Notes: a model not told the origin generated them from the sequence alone. Shown: positions 1 to 7,195, numbered from the stretch's first letter. The stretch is DNA of 8,325 nt from Desulfovibrio sp. UBA4079 (GCA_002382645.1 DFYP01000014.1:1-8325), one strand, 5' to 3'. Program-made: numbers and translations.

Positions 1-217
1 GGAGCGGTTCACGGTCCAGGGGCCAGAGCAGGTCCTTGAGCTCCACCCCCTGGGGCGCGGCCTGGGCCGGGCCCTCCAGCACCGCGGCCCGCAGGCCCCG
101 GCCCATGGGCACGAGCACGCGCTGGCCGGGCCAGGGCGGCGGGAAATGGGCCGGCAGCCTGTAGGTCAGGCTGGCATAGGGAGGGCTGGTGAGCAGGGCC
201 TGCCAGAGGATGTTCAT
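1..217 (-). CDS. priA: Primosomal protein N' (PriA), N-terminal fragment
   Basis: Seventy-two codons are visible from an ATG at 217-215, and the gene runs off the left edge of the window. The translation begins MNILWQALLTSPPYASLTYR and continues with LPAHFPPPWPGQRVLVPMGR. This matches the layout of the PriA 3'-DNA-binding domain: a short strand, then Tyr-x-Leu-Pro, then a Gly-x-Arg-Val-x-Val-Pro-x-Gly-Arg strand. PriA recognises stalled or repaired forks and reloads the replicative helicase. The helicase and zinc-binding regions lie outside the window, so the call rests on the N-terminal pattern alone. An AAGG just before the ATG is a weak, closely spaced ribosome site. The start lies only about 40 bases past the galU terminator, so priA probably has its own promoter. 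A different open frame overlaps this region but has a low-complexity Gly/Pro/Ala translation, so this frame is preferred. Confidence 0.8.
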   Translation of the reverse strand, partial: MNILWQALLTSPPYASLTYRLPAHFPPPWPGQRVLVPMGRGLRAAVLEGPAQAAPQGVELKDLLWPLDREPL

Positions 218-255
218 GACCTTGTGTGCATAGCAGAGGGGGGGAACACAAGCAA

Positions 256-281
256 AAGCCCCCGGGACGGCCCGGGGGCTT
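256..281 (-). terminator. Intrinsic terminator after galU
   Basis: A perfect 11-bp stem (256-266 with 271-281) closes a 4-base loop (267-270). It is almost entirely G/C in its upper part. Read on the minus strand, it is followed by TTTTGCTTGTG, an interrupted but T-rich tract. It begins 24 bases past the galU stop codon and is well placed to end the ftsH-galU transcript. No T-run follows it on the plus strand, so it is called for the minus strand only. Confidence 0.78.
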
Positions 282-305
282 GCTGTCGGGATCGCCGCGC
301 CCCGC

Positions 306-1172
306 TCAGCAGGGCATGAGTTCGCGCAGCCGCCGCACCAGGGGCTCGCGCAGCTCCTCGTCGTGCAGGGCGAAGTAGATGTTGGCCGTGAGGTATTCCA
401 CCCAGTCGCCCGCGTCGAAGCGCTGCCCGCGCAGGCGCACGGCCAGGAGCTTCTTGTCGTTGGCCAGGCCCTGGAGGGCGTCGGTGAGCTGAATCTCGCC
501 GCCCACGCCGGGGGTGACCTTCTCCAGGTGGTGGAAGATCTCGGGCAGGAGCACGTAGCGGCCCACGATGGCCAGCCGCGAGGGGGCCTGGCCGATGGCC
601 GGCTTCTCCACGAGCTTGCGCACCCGGTACATGCCCGGGGCGTACTCCTCGCCCTGGATGATGCCGTAGCGGTTGACCTTGTTCTCGGGCACCTCGATGA
701 CCCCGACCACGGCCATGTTCTCGCTCTTGGCCGCCTCCAGGAGCTGGCTGATGCCCGAGTGCATGCCGAACATGAGGTCGTCGCCAACCATCACCGCGAA
801 GGGGTCGCTCTTGCAGACCTCCTTGGCGCAGAGCACGGCGTGGCCCAGGCCCAGCTGCTTCTTCTGGCGCACCGAGATGATGTTGACCATCTCGGCCACG
901 GCCCGGACTTCCTTGAGGATGTCGAACTTGCCCGCGCGCTCCAGGGTGTCTTCCAGCGAGGGGTTGTAGTCGAAGTGGTCCTCGATGATCTTCTTGTACT
1001 GGTTGTTGATGAAGACCACGTCGGTGAGGCCCGCGCTCATGGCCTCCTCGACCACGTACTGGACCACGGGCTTCTTGAAGATGGGCAGCATCTCCTTGGG
1101 GATGTTCTTGGTGGCGGGCAGGGAACGGGTGCCCCAGCCCGCGACGGGGATGACGACCTTGGTGATCTGCAT
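306..1172 (-). CDS. galU: UTP--glucose-1-phosphate uridylyltransferase
   Basis: The enzyme makes UDP-glucose from UTP and glucose-1-phosphate in the cytoplasm, supplying lipopolysaccharide and other envelope glycans. The 288 residues are normal length for bacterial GalU. The nucleotide-binding signature is at residues 7-29: PVAGWGTR, then LPATKNIPKEM, with the conserved Arg and Lys. GLGHAVLCA is at 108-116, the metal-binding Asp region VGDD at 129-132, a VEKP motif at 188-191, AIVGRYVL at 201-208, and EIQLTDAL at 226-233. A Trp replaces the more common Leu or Phe in the first Gly-x-Gly loop. The C-terminus is shorter than in E. coli. The ATG at 1172 has a GAGGAG ribosome site 8 bases upstream. 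The gene starts 30 bases after glmM ends and is the last gene before a strong terminator, so it is read as the end of the operon. Confidence 0.95.
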   Translation of the reverse strand: MQITKVVIPVAGWGTRSLPATKNIPKEMLPIFKKPVVQYVVEEAMSAGLTDVVFINNQYKKIIEDHFDYNPSLEDTLERAGKFDILKEVRAVAEMVNIISVRQKKQLGLGHAVLCAKEVCKSDPFAVMVGDDLMFGMHSGISQLLEAAKSENMAVVGVIEVPENKVNRYGIIQGEEYAPGMYRVRKLVEKPAIGQAPSRLAIVGRYVLLPEIFHHLEKVTPGVGGEIQLTDALQGLANDKKLLAVRLRGQRFDAGDWVEYLTANIYFALHDEELREPLVRRLRELMPC

Positions 1173-1202
1173 GCCGTTGGCTCCTCGCGCGAACGCGCCG
1201 TG

Positions 1203-2552
1203 TCAGCCCAGGTGTTTCTTCAACAATTCCGCTAATTCGTCCGCGTACTGCTCGACCTTGTCCTTGTCCTGGCCCTCGACCATGACCCGGGCCAGGTTCT
1301 CGGTGCCCGAATAGCGCAGGAGCACCCTGCCCTTGCCGGCCATGTCCTTCTCCACCGCGGCCACGGCCTTGCCCACGGCCGGAATATCCTCGAAGGGCAC
1401 CTTTCGGCTCAGGCGCACGTTTTTCAGCACCTGGGGGAAGGGTTCGAGCAGATGCGCCAGTTCTGACAGGAGCTTACCCGTGTCGCGCATGATCCGCAAG
1501 AGTTGCAGGGCGGCCAGGAGCCCGTCGCCGGTGGTGCTGAATTCCCGGAAGATGAGGTGGCCGGACTGCTCGCCGCCGAGCATGGCGTTCTCGCGGCGCA
1601 TGGCCTCGACCACGTAGCGGTCGCCCACGGGCGTGCGCAGGAGGCGGCCGCCGTGGTCCCGCATGAACAGCTCCAGGGCCATGTTGCTCATGACCGTGGC
1701 CACCAGGAGGTTCTTGTTGAGCTTCTCCTGCTCCATGAGGTCCAGGGCGCAGAGCGCCATGATCTGGTCGCCGTCCAGGACCTGGCCCTTCTCGTCCACC
1801 ACGATGAGCCGGTCGGCGTCGCCGTCCAGGGCCAGGCCGATGTCCGCGCCCTCGTCCTGGACGATGTCGGCCACCACCCGGGGGTGCAGCGAGCCGCAGC
1901 GGTCGTTGATGTTCAGCCCGTTGGGCGCAACCCCCACGCTGATGACCTCGGCGCCCAGCTCCTCCAGGACCACCGGGGCCACGGAATAGGCCGCGCCGTG
2001 GGCGCAGTCCACCACGATCTTGAAGCCGTCCAGGGTCAGGACCTCGGAGAAGCTGTGCTTGAGATAGACCACGTAGCGGCCGCGGCTGTCCTGGATCTTG
2101 TGGGCCCGGCCCACCTGGTCCGGGGGCGGGAAGTCCCACTTGGGGTCCTGGGCCAGGACCATGGCCGAGATCTCGTCCTCCACCTCGTCGGGCAGCTTGT
2201 AGCCGTGGCGGTCGAAGAACTTGATGCCGTTGTCCATGAACGGGTTGTGCGAGGCCGAGATGACCACGCCCAGGTCCGCGCGCATGTTGCGGGTCAGGAA
2301 GCTGATGGCCGGGGTGGGCAGCGGGCCCACCAGGAACACGTCCATGCCCGTGGCGCAGAAGCCCGAGGTCAGGGCGGTTTCGAAGATGTAGCCGGAGAGC
2401 CGGGTGTCCTTGCCGATGACCACGCGGCGCATGCGCGCGCCGTCGCGGAAGTACTGGCCCGCGGCCAGGCCCAGGCGCAGGGCGATCTCCGGGGTCATGG
2501 GGAAGGTGTTGACCTCCCCGCGCAGTCCGTCGGTGCCGAAAAGGCGCTTCAT
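1203..2552 (-). CDS. glmM: Phosphoglucosamine mutase
   Basis: GlmM interconverts glucosamine-6-phosphate and glucosamine-1-phosphate, the committed route to UDP-GlcNAc for peptidoglycan and lipopolysaccharide. The 449 residues fit the family (about 445 in E. coli). The N-terminus has LFGTDGLRG (4-12). The active-site loop ISASHNP (98-104) contains the Ser101 that is phosphorylated in this family. The magnesium site DGDADR (243-248) is complete. GGEQSGH (326-332) is the sugar-binding loop. RYSGTEN (413-419) is the C-terminal phosphate-binding loop. No key residue is missing. The ATG at 2552 follows an AAGGAG with an 11-base spacer, slightly long. In Firmicutes, GlmM binds CdaA and lowers c-di-AMP synthesis. 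Its position directly behind cdaA-cdaR suggests the same coupling here, but that is inference. Confidence 0.97.
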   Translation of the reverse strand: MKRLFGTDGLRGEVNTFPMTPEIALRLGLAAGQYFRDGARMRRVVIGKDTRLSGYIFETALTSGFCATGMDVFLVGPLPTPAISFLTRNMRADLGVVISASHNPFMDNGIKFFDRHGYKLPDEVEDEISAMVLAQDPKWDFPPPDQVGRAHKIQDSRGRYVVYLKHSFSEVLTLDGFKIVVDCAHGAAYSVAPVVLEELGAEVISVGVAPNGLNINDRCGSLHPRVVADIVQDEGADIGLALDGDADRLIVVDEKGQVLDGDQIMALCALDLMEQEKLNKNLLVATVMSNMALELFMRDHGGRLLRTPVGDRYVVEAMRRENAMLGGEQSGHLIFREFSTTGDGLLAALQLLRIMRDTGKLLSELAHLLEPFPQVLKNVRLSRKVPFEDIPAVGKAVAAVEKDMAGKGRVLLRYSGTENLARVMVEGQDKDKVEQYADELAELLKKHLG

Positions 2553-2573
2553 GATCGGGGCGACTCCTTGGAA

Positions 2574-2595
2574 GGGCCGCGGGAATCCGCGGTCC
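2574..2595 (-). other. Inverted repeat in the cdaR-glmM gap
   Basis: The 43-base gap between cdaR and glmM contains two CCGCGG hexamers (2577-2582 and 2587-2592) separated by GAAT. In the minus-strand transcript they can form a 6-bp G/C hairpin, extended by two further G-C pairs past one A-C mismatch. No T-run follows, so it is not a convincing terminator. The hairpin sits a few bases before the AAGGAG of glmM (2564-2569). It could affect RNA stability or access to that ribosome site. CCGCGG is self-complementary and easy to get by chance in GC-rich DNA. Confidence 0.4.
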
Positions 2596-3501
2596 CTATT
2601 TAGGGATGGTCACGGTCACGGACTCGGGGTTGCGCTTGAGCACCCGCACCTTGTCCGGCAGACCGCGCACCTGATAGTTCAACTCGTACTTGCCGGGCTT
2701 GAGCGAGGAGTCCACGGCCATGACGCCGGCCATGTTCTTCTTGAACTCCTCGTTGCGCAGCAGCACCACCGGGCCCTCCACCAGAAGGCTCACGCTGTCG
2801 CGCGAGGGCCGCACGCGCAGGCCCGCGGACGCGCGGACCTCCAGCGGAACCTTGATCCACATCTCCTTGGTCTTGGCCCCGAAGGCCAACTGCACGCGCA
2901 CCAGCCCGGGGTCCGCCACGACCTCCGGAGGCAGGGACAGGGAGACGTTCTCCTCCCAGGACTCGGGCGGGTCCTCGTCGTAGCTCACCACGGCCTGGGC
3001 CTTGGCCTGGTTGATGCGCTTGAGCACGCCCTCGGGCCCGCGCAGGGTGACCTCGTCCGGGGTCACGGACTTGCTCAAAAGCTTGTATTCGGCGGGCACC
3101 TGGCCGGACCACTCCACGTTCACCGGGACCTTCTTCTCGGCCATGCGGTCCACGGTGAGAACCATCTGGTTGGGCTTGACCTCGACCACCTCGAAGGCCC
3201 GCGAGAACGGCATGCGCTCGGGATCGATGTCGATGAGGTTCTCGCCGACCTTGAGCTGGCGCACGTCCAGGGGATAACTCAGGCGCTTGGCGTCCAGGCC
3301 GCGCACCAGGCCCTTGGGCCCGCGCACGCGCACGTCGATGCTGTTGATCATGCCCTTGCGGATGGTCAGGCCCGGCGGCGGGTTGGTCATCTCCACCGTG
3401 ACCGTGACCCAGACCTCGACCTTTTCCCGGCCCGTGACCAGGTACCAGGTGGACACGGCCAGGAACAGGGCCAAAAGGAGGTATTGCCAGTTCTTGCGCA
3501 T
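2596..3501 (-). CDS. cdaR: YbbR-domain protein, CdaA regulator (CdaR)
   Basis: This 301-residue membrane-anchored protein is the usual partner of the diadenylate cyclase CdaA. A short basic start (MRKNW) precedes one hydrophobic segment at about 6-23, so the rest should lie outside the cytoplasmic membrane. Three YbbR-like beta repeats follow at about 30-117, 124-208 and 216-299. Each has an alternating strand pattern; the first two carry an (R/L)RGP turn (VRGP at 59-62, LRGP at 153-156) and the third a VEGP turn (241-244). Firmicutes CdaR usually carries about four repeats, so this is a shorter form. The ATG lies 1 base after the cdaA stop, with GGAG inside the end of cdaA, so translation is probably coupled. 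In Firmicutes, CdaR modulates CdaA activity. That role is assumed here from context and domain type. Confidence 0.88.
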   Translation of the reverse strand: MRKNWQYLLLALFLAVSTWYLVTGREKVEVWVTVTVEMTNPPPGLTIRKGMINSIDVRVRGPKGLVRGLDAKRLSYPLDVRQLKVGENLIDIDPERMPFSRAFEVVEVKPNQMVLTVDRMAEKKVPVNVEWSGQVPAEYKLLSKSVTPDEVTLRGPEGVLKRINQAKAQAVVSYDEDPPESWEENVSLSLPPEVVADPGLVRVQLAFGAKTKEMWIKVPLEVRASAGLRVRPSRDSVSLLVEGPVVLLRNEEFKKNMAGVMAVDSSLKPGKYELNYQVRGLPDKVRVLKRNPESVTVTIPK

Positions 3502-3502
3502 C

Positions 3503-4249
3503 TCAGCGCTCCAGCACGTTCTTGAGGACGCGGCGCAGGCGCACCTCGTCCAGGCTGGTGGTCAAGCGCCCGCCGATGGCCACGGACACGGCTCCGCGCT
3601 CCTCCGAGACCACCACAGTGGCGGCGTCGGACTCCTCGCTGATGCCCAGGGCCGCGCGGTGGCGGGTGCCGAACACGGTCTGGCCCTTGAACTTGGAGCT
3701 CAGGGGCAGGATGCAGGCCGCGGCGGCCAGGCGGCCCTTGCGCACGATGACCGCGCCGTCGTGGAGCGGCGTGTCGTAGTGGAAGATGGTCAGCAGGAGT
3801 TCCTTGTTGAGCTTGGCGTCGATCTCCACCCCGCGCTCCACGATGTCGCCCAGGGGCACGGTGCGCTCGAGCACGATGATGGCGCCCATCTTGATCCGCG
3901 ACATGGTCATGACCGCCTGGACCAGCTGTTCCAGGGCCTCCTCGCGCAGGTCGGGCTTGCGCCACAAGGGCCCCGCGCCCACCTGGGCCAAGGCCTTGCG
4001 GATGTCGGCCTGGAACAGGATGATGACCACCAGGAAGATGGAGCCCAGGAAGTTGGTGAGCAGCCAGTTCAGGGTGTACAGGCCGAAGACGTCCGAGAGG
4101 TGGAACACGAACAGGACCAGGACCAGGCCGTAGATCACCGCCACGGCGCGGGTGCCGCGCACGAGCAGGATCAGATAGTAGTAGATGAGCGCCACGATGC
4201 CGATGTCGAGCATCTCGCGCAGGGGCAGGGTCAATCCTTCGAACTCCAT
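3503..4249 (-). CDS. cdaA: Diadenylate cyclase CdaA (c-di-AMP synthase)
   Basis: CdaA condenses two ATP into the second messenger cyclic di-AMP. The 248-residue protein has three N-terminal hydrophobic segments (about 13-31, 35-52 and 59-80), then a short linker and a cytoplasmic DAC domain (about 100-225). Both catalytic signatures are intact: DGA at 164-166, within PLHDGAVIV, and RHR at 196-198, within GTRHRAALG, followed by SEESDA. The layout is that of CdaA/YbbP rather than DisA or CdaS. The start at 4249 is supported by AGGAA 6 bases upstream and by the correct length of the first membrane segment. It lies 13 bases after folP and 1 base before cdaR, giving the cdaA-cdaR-glmM order known from Firmicutes. 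No phosphodiesterase for c-di-AMP (GdpP or PgpH type) is visible in this window. Confidence 0.95.
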   Translation of the reverse strand: MEFEGLTLPLREMLDIGIVALIYYYLILLVRGTRAVAVIYGLVLVLFVFHLSDVFGLYTLNWLLTNFLGSIFLVVIILFQADIRKALAQVGAGPLWRKPDLREEALEQLVQAVMTMSRIKMGAIIVLERTVPLGDIVERGVEIDAKLNKELLLTIFHYDTPLHDGAVIVRKGRLAAAACILPLSSKFKGQTVFGTRHRAALGISEESDAATVVVSEERGAVSVAIGGRLTTSLDEVRLRRVLKNVLER

Positions 4250-4262
4250 GAACCGTTCCTGA

Positions 4263-5099
4263 TCAGGCTATGGCCGCGGCCAGCGTGAGCGTCCGGACCG
4301 TGTCGGCCACGTCGTGGACCCGGTGCACGGCCACACCCTTGGCCGCCAGGAGCGCCGTGGCCGCCTGGGTGGCGGTCCCGCGCTGCCCCGGTCCCAGACC
4401 CAGAAGGCCTTGGAACAGGGCCTTGTGCGAGAGCCCCACGTACAGGGGCCGGCCCAGCGCATGAAACCTCTCGATATGTTTCAGGATCAAGAGGTTGTGC
4501 TCCAGGGTCTTGCCAAAGCCGATGCCGGGGTCGAGCACGATGCGTTCCTCCGGCAGGCCGCGTTGCACGAGATATTGCAACCGTTCCTCGAAAAACGCCA
4601 GCAGTTCTTCCACTACATCCCGGTAAGAGGGGTTCTTCTGCATCTCCCGGGGCCGTCCCTGGCTGTGCATGAGGACGTACCCGGGTTTTTCCCGGACCAG
4701 TACCTCGACCAGGCCCTCGTCAAAGCGGCAGGCCGAGACGTCGTTGACGATCACCGCCCCGGCGGCCAGGGCCTCGGTTGCAACCCGGGCCTTGGAGGTG
4801 TCCACCGAAAGCGCGGCCGTGCAGGACGCGGCCAGGTCCCGGATCACCGGGACCACGCGCCCAAGCTCCTCGTCCACGGGGGTCTCGGCCGCGCCGGGCC
4901 GGGTGCTCTCCCCGCCCACGTCCAAAATCTGCGCGCCCTCCGCGGCCAGGGCCAGGCCCCGGGCCACCGCTGCGCCGTGGTCCAGAAACCGGCCGCCGTC
5001 GTGGAAGGAATCCGGGGTCACGTTGACGATTCCGGCAACGAAAAAGGGGGCCGGCCCCAAGGCCGTGCCCCCTTTGACGATCCATTGATGTTCGTGCAT
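4263..5099 (-). CDS. folP: Dihydropteroate synthase
   Basis: FolP joins p-aminobenzoate to dihydropterin pyrophosphate in folate synthesis and is the sulfonamide target. The 278 residues form one TIM-barrel. Conserved loops appear in order: GIVNVTPDSFHDGG (23-36), DVGGESTRPG (60-69), SVDTSK (98-103), INDVSA-like VNDVSA (118-123), MHSQG (144-148), LDPGIGFGKT (189-198), GLSHK (222-226), RGTATQ (240-245) and HRVHDV (259-264). One oddity is His225 in the GLSHK loop, where most family members have Arg (GxSRK); the pterin-contacting Lys226 is kept. The ATG at 5099 is preceded by GGAG about 11 bases away, overlapping the ftsH stop. It follows ftsH by 14 bases, and the ftsH-folP pairing is also the E. 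coli order. Confidence 0.96.
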   Translation of the reverse strand: MHEHQWIVKGGTALGPAPFFVAGIVNVTPDSFHDGGRFLDHGAAVARGLALAAEGAQILDVGGESTRPGAAETPVDEELGRVVPVIRDLAASCTAALSVDTSKARVATEALAAGAVIVNDVSACRFDEGLVEVLVREKPGYVLMHSQGRPREMQKNPSYRDVVEELLAFFEERLQYLVQRGLPEERIVLDPGIGFGKTLEHNLLILKHIERFHALGRPLYVGLSHKALFQGLLGLGPGQRGTATQAATALLAAKGVAVHRVHDVADTVRTLTLAAAIA

Positions 5100-5113
5100 G
5101 GACCCGGCCGCTC

Positions 5114-7078
5114 CTACTGGACCTTCTTGTCCTGATCAGGCCCCTCGTCCTCCTCCAGGGAGAACTCGTCGGCCTCGGCGGCGGACAGGCCGCCCGGTCC
5201 TTCGCTTTGGGGCGTGTAGCCGGGGCCGGGGCCGGACGGAGCGGAACCGCCGCCGGACCGCTCCGCGTTCATAGGAGGGAGCGGGTCGCCCTTGATGAGC
5301 AGGTCGATGTCGTCGCCGGAGATGGTCTCGCGCTCCAGCAGGGCCTCGGCGATGCGGTTCAGGGCCTCGCGGTTCTCGTTCAGGATGCTGCGGGCCTTCT
5401 CATGGGCCTCGTCGATGACCCGGCGGATCTCGTCGTCGATGATCCGGGCCGTGTCCTCGGAATAGTTCTTGTGCTGGATGAGCTCGCGGCCCAGGAAGAT
5501 CTGCTCTCCGCCGTCGCCGAAGGACAGGGGCCCGATCTTCTCGCTCATGCCCCACTGGCAGACCATCTTGCGGGCCATCTTGGTGGCCCGGTCGATGTCG
5601 TTGCTGGCGCCGGTGGTCTGCTGGTCCAGGATCATCTCCTCGGCCACCCGGCCGCCCAGAAGCATGGCCAGCTGGTTCTCCAGGAAGACCTTGGAGTAGT
5701 TGTGGCGGTCGTCCACGGGCAGCTGCATGGTCACGCCCAGGGCCATGCCCCGGGGGATGATCGAGACCTTGTGCACCGGGTCGGTGCCGGGCAGCATCTT
5801 GGCCACCAGGGCGTGGCCGGCCTCGTGAAAGGCCGTGGTCTTCTTCTCCTCGTCGGAGAGGATCACGCTGCGGCGCTCCTTGCCCATGAGCACCTTGTCC
5901 TTGGCCTCCTCGAAGTCGGCCATGAAGACCTGGTCCTTGCTCAGCTTGGCCGCGTGCAGGGCGGCCTCGTTCACCAGGTTCTCCAGGTCCGCGCCGGAGA
6001 AGCCGGGGGTGCCGCGGGCCAGGATCTCCAGGTCCACCTCGCCGGCCAGGGGCACCTTGCGGGTGTGCACCTGGAGGATGCGCTTGCGGCCGCGCACGTC
6101 GGGAGTGGGCACCACCACCTGGCGGTCGAAGCGCCCGGGGCGCAGAAGCGCCGGGTCGAGCACGTCCGGGCGGTTGGTGGCGGCCACCAAAATGACGCCC
6201 TCGTTGGATTCGAAGCCGTCCATCTCCACCAGGAGCTGGTTCAGGGTCTGCTCGCGCTCGTCATGGCCGCCGCCCAGGCCCGCGCCGCGCTGGCGGCCCA
6301 CGGCGTCGATCTCGTCGATGAAGATGAGGCAGGGCGCGTTCTTCTTGCCCTGGACAAAGAGGTCGCGCACGCGGGCCGCGCCCACGCCCACGAACATCTC
6401 CACGAAGTCCGAGCCGGAAATGGAGAAGAAGGGCACCCCGGCCTCGCCGGCCACGGCCCGGGCGAGCAGCGTCTTGCCCGTGCCGGGGGGGCCCACCAGA
6501 AGCACGCCCTTGGGGATGCGGCCGCCCAGACGGGTGAATTTCTTGGGCTCGCGCAGGAAATCCACGATCTCCTGGAGCTCCTCCTTGGCCTCGTCCACGC
6601 CGGCCACGTCCTCGAAGGTCACCTTGGCGCTCTGCTCGTTGATGAGCCGCGCCCGGGACCGGCCAAAGGACATGGCCCCCCTGCCCCCGCTGCCGCCGCC
6701 CTGCATCTGGCGCATGAAGAAGACCCAGACGCCGATCAAGAGGAGCATGGGGAACCAGGAGACCAGGAGCGTCATGTACCAGGGCGCCTCTTCCTGGGGC
6801 TCGGCCGTGACCTCCACCTTGTTCTTGATGAGCGTGTCCACCAGGGACGGATCATCCGGGGCGTAGGTGGCAAAGCGCTTGTCCGCGCCCAAGGCCCCGG
6901 TGATCTTCTGGCCCTGGATCTTCACCGAAAGGACCTCGCCTGCGCGGACCTTGTCGATGAACTCGCTGTAGGAGAGCTTGGTCTGCGGCTGGGGGGCCTG
7001 GTTGAACAGATTGAACAGGACCACCATCATGAGCGCGATGGTGACCCAGATGAAGAGATTCTTGGCGAAATTATTCAA
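5114..7078 (-). CDS. ftsH: ATP-dependent zinc metalloprotease FtsH
   Basis: FtsH is a hexameric membrane protease that degrades misassembled membrane proteins and short-lived regulators. At 654 residues it is normal length. It has membrane segments at about 8-26 and 102-121, flanking a periplasmic domain. The AAA+ module has Walker A GPPGTGKT (196-203), pore motif MFVGVG (228-233), Walker B LIFIDEID (251-258), and a second region of homology (301-320) with Arg313 and Arg316 as fingers. The peptidase has HEAGH (418-422) and the third zinc ligand Asp494 in GASNDID. The last 50 residues are a Gly/Pro-rich, then acidic tail ending DKKVQ, likely disordered. The start is TTG at 7078-7076, backed by GGAGG 5 bases upstream. 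No in-frame ATG or GTG fits the first membrane segment better. It is the first gene of the operon. Confidence 0.97.
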   Translation of the reverse strand: MNNFAKNLFIWVTIALMMVVLFNLFNQAPQPQTKLSYSEFIDKVRAGEVLSVKIQGQKITGALGADKRFATYAPDDPSLVDTLIKNKVEVTAEPQEEAPWYMTLLVSWFPMLLLIGVWVFFMRQMQGGGSGGRGAMSFGRSRARLINEQSAKVTFEDVAGVDEAKEELQEIVDFLREPKKFTRLGGRIPKGVLLVGPPGTGKTLLARAVAGEAGVPFFSISGSDFVEMFVGVGAARVRDLFVQGKKNAPCLIFIDEIDAVGRQRGAGLGGGHDEREQTLNQLLVEMDGFESNEGVILVAATNRPDVLDPALLRPGRFDRQVVVPTPDVRGRKRILQVHTRKVPLAGEVDLEILARGTPGFSGADLENLVNEAALHAAKLSKDQVFMADFEEAKDKVLMGKERRSVILSDEEKKTTAFHEAGHALVAKMLPGTDPVHKVSIIPRGMALGVTMQLPVDDRHNYSKVFLENQLAMLLGGRVAEEMILDQQTTGASNDIDRATKMARKMVCQWGMSEKIGPLSFGDGGEQIFLGRELIQHKNYSEDTARIIDDEIRRVIDEAHEKARSILNENREALNRIAEALLERETISGDDIDLLIKGDPLPPMNAERSGGGSAPSGPGPGYTPQSEGPGGLSAAEADEFSLEEDEGPDQDKKVQ

Positions 7079-7083
7079 AAGTT

Positions 7084-7088
7084 CCTCC
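7084..7088 (-). promoter_or_regulatory. Strong ribosome site fixing the TTG start of ftsH
   Basis: On the minus strand, GGAGG lies 5 bases before TTG (7078-7076). The reading frame just upstream has no ATG or GTG, and the residues after the TTG (NNFAKNLFIW) match the usual FtsH N-terminus. This combination is why the rare initiator is accepted. Confidence 0.75.
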
Positions 7089-7127
7089 GCAAGATCGGGA
7101 CGGGCCCGCCCGGGGCGCGGGCAGCGG

Positions 7128-7143
7128 CTGGCATGAATGCCAG
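7128..7143. promoter_or_regulatory. Perfect palindrome upstream of ftsH, candidate operator
   Basis: The sequence CTGGCATGAATGCCAG has perfect 7-bp arms around a 2-base centre. It sits about 50 bases upstream of the ftsH TTG. It overlaps by two bases the -10 of the promoter proposed at 7142-7169, so it would span the expected transcription start. That is a typical place for a repressor to bind. It does not match the CIRCE element, the Rex box or a sigma-54 promoter. The binding protein is unknown, and the functional call is inference. Confidence 0.45.
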
Positions 7144-7169
7144 TTTAAGTCCGGACCGGAAAAAATCAA
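7142..7169 (-). promoter_or_regulatory. Possible sigma-70-type promoter of the ftsH operon
   Basis: On the minus strand TTGATT (7169-7164) and TAAACT (7147-7142) are 16 bases apart. Each matches the consensus at four of six positions, and the area is the most AT-rich part of the interval. Transcription would start near 7135, giving a leader of roughly 57 bases before the TTG. The -35 also resembles the CTTGA core of heat-shock promoters, but no CCCCAT-like -10 follows at a suitable distance. Confidence 0.35.
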
Positions 7170-7195
7170 GGGGAAGCGGCCGTTTTTCCCAACCC

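Noticed and set aside
9..251. An 80-codon minus-strand frame beginning at 251
   Set aside because: It starts with TTG inside the terminator's T-rich tail and gives a Gly/Pro/Ala-rich translation. The PriA N-terminus in another frame explains the same DNA.
227..255. A promoter for priA (TTGCTT, 17 bases, TATGCA on the minus strand)
   Set aside because: Each box matches at only about three of six positions, the -35 lies in the terminator tail, and the start would be almost leaderless. It is too weak to annotate.
306..308. The galU TGA stop as a possible selenocysteine codon, given tRNA-Sec nearby and an open frame beyond it
   Set aside because: GalU is already full length at this stop, and an intrinsic terminator follows within 24 bases. 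The readthrough sequence is not protein-like, and the hairpin is not placed like a SECIS element.
1503..2603. Plus-strand open frames opposite galU, glmM, cdaR, cdaA and folP (for example 363-1235, 1503-2603, 2404-3525, 3287-4288)
   Set aside because: All mirror well-supported genes, show the same low-complexity composition, and lack recognisable motifs.
7128..7143. A sigma-54 promoter within the ftsH upstream palindrome (TGGC followed by GC)
   Set aside because: The GG to GC spacing is 11 rather than 10 bases, and the remaining consensus is absent.
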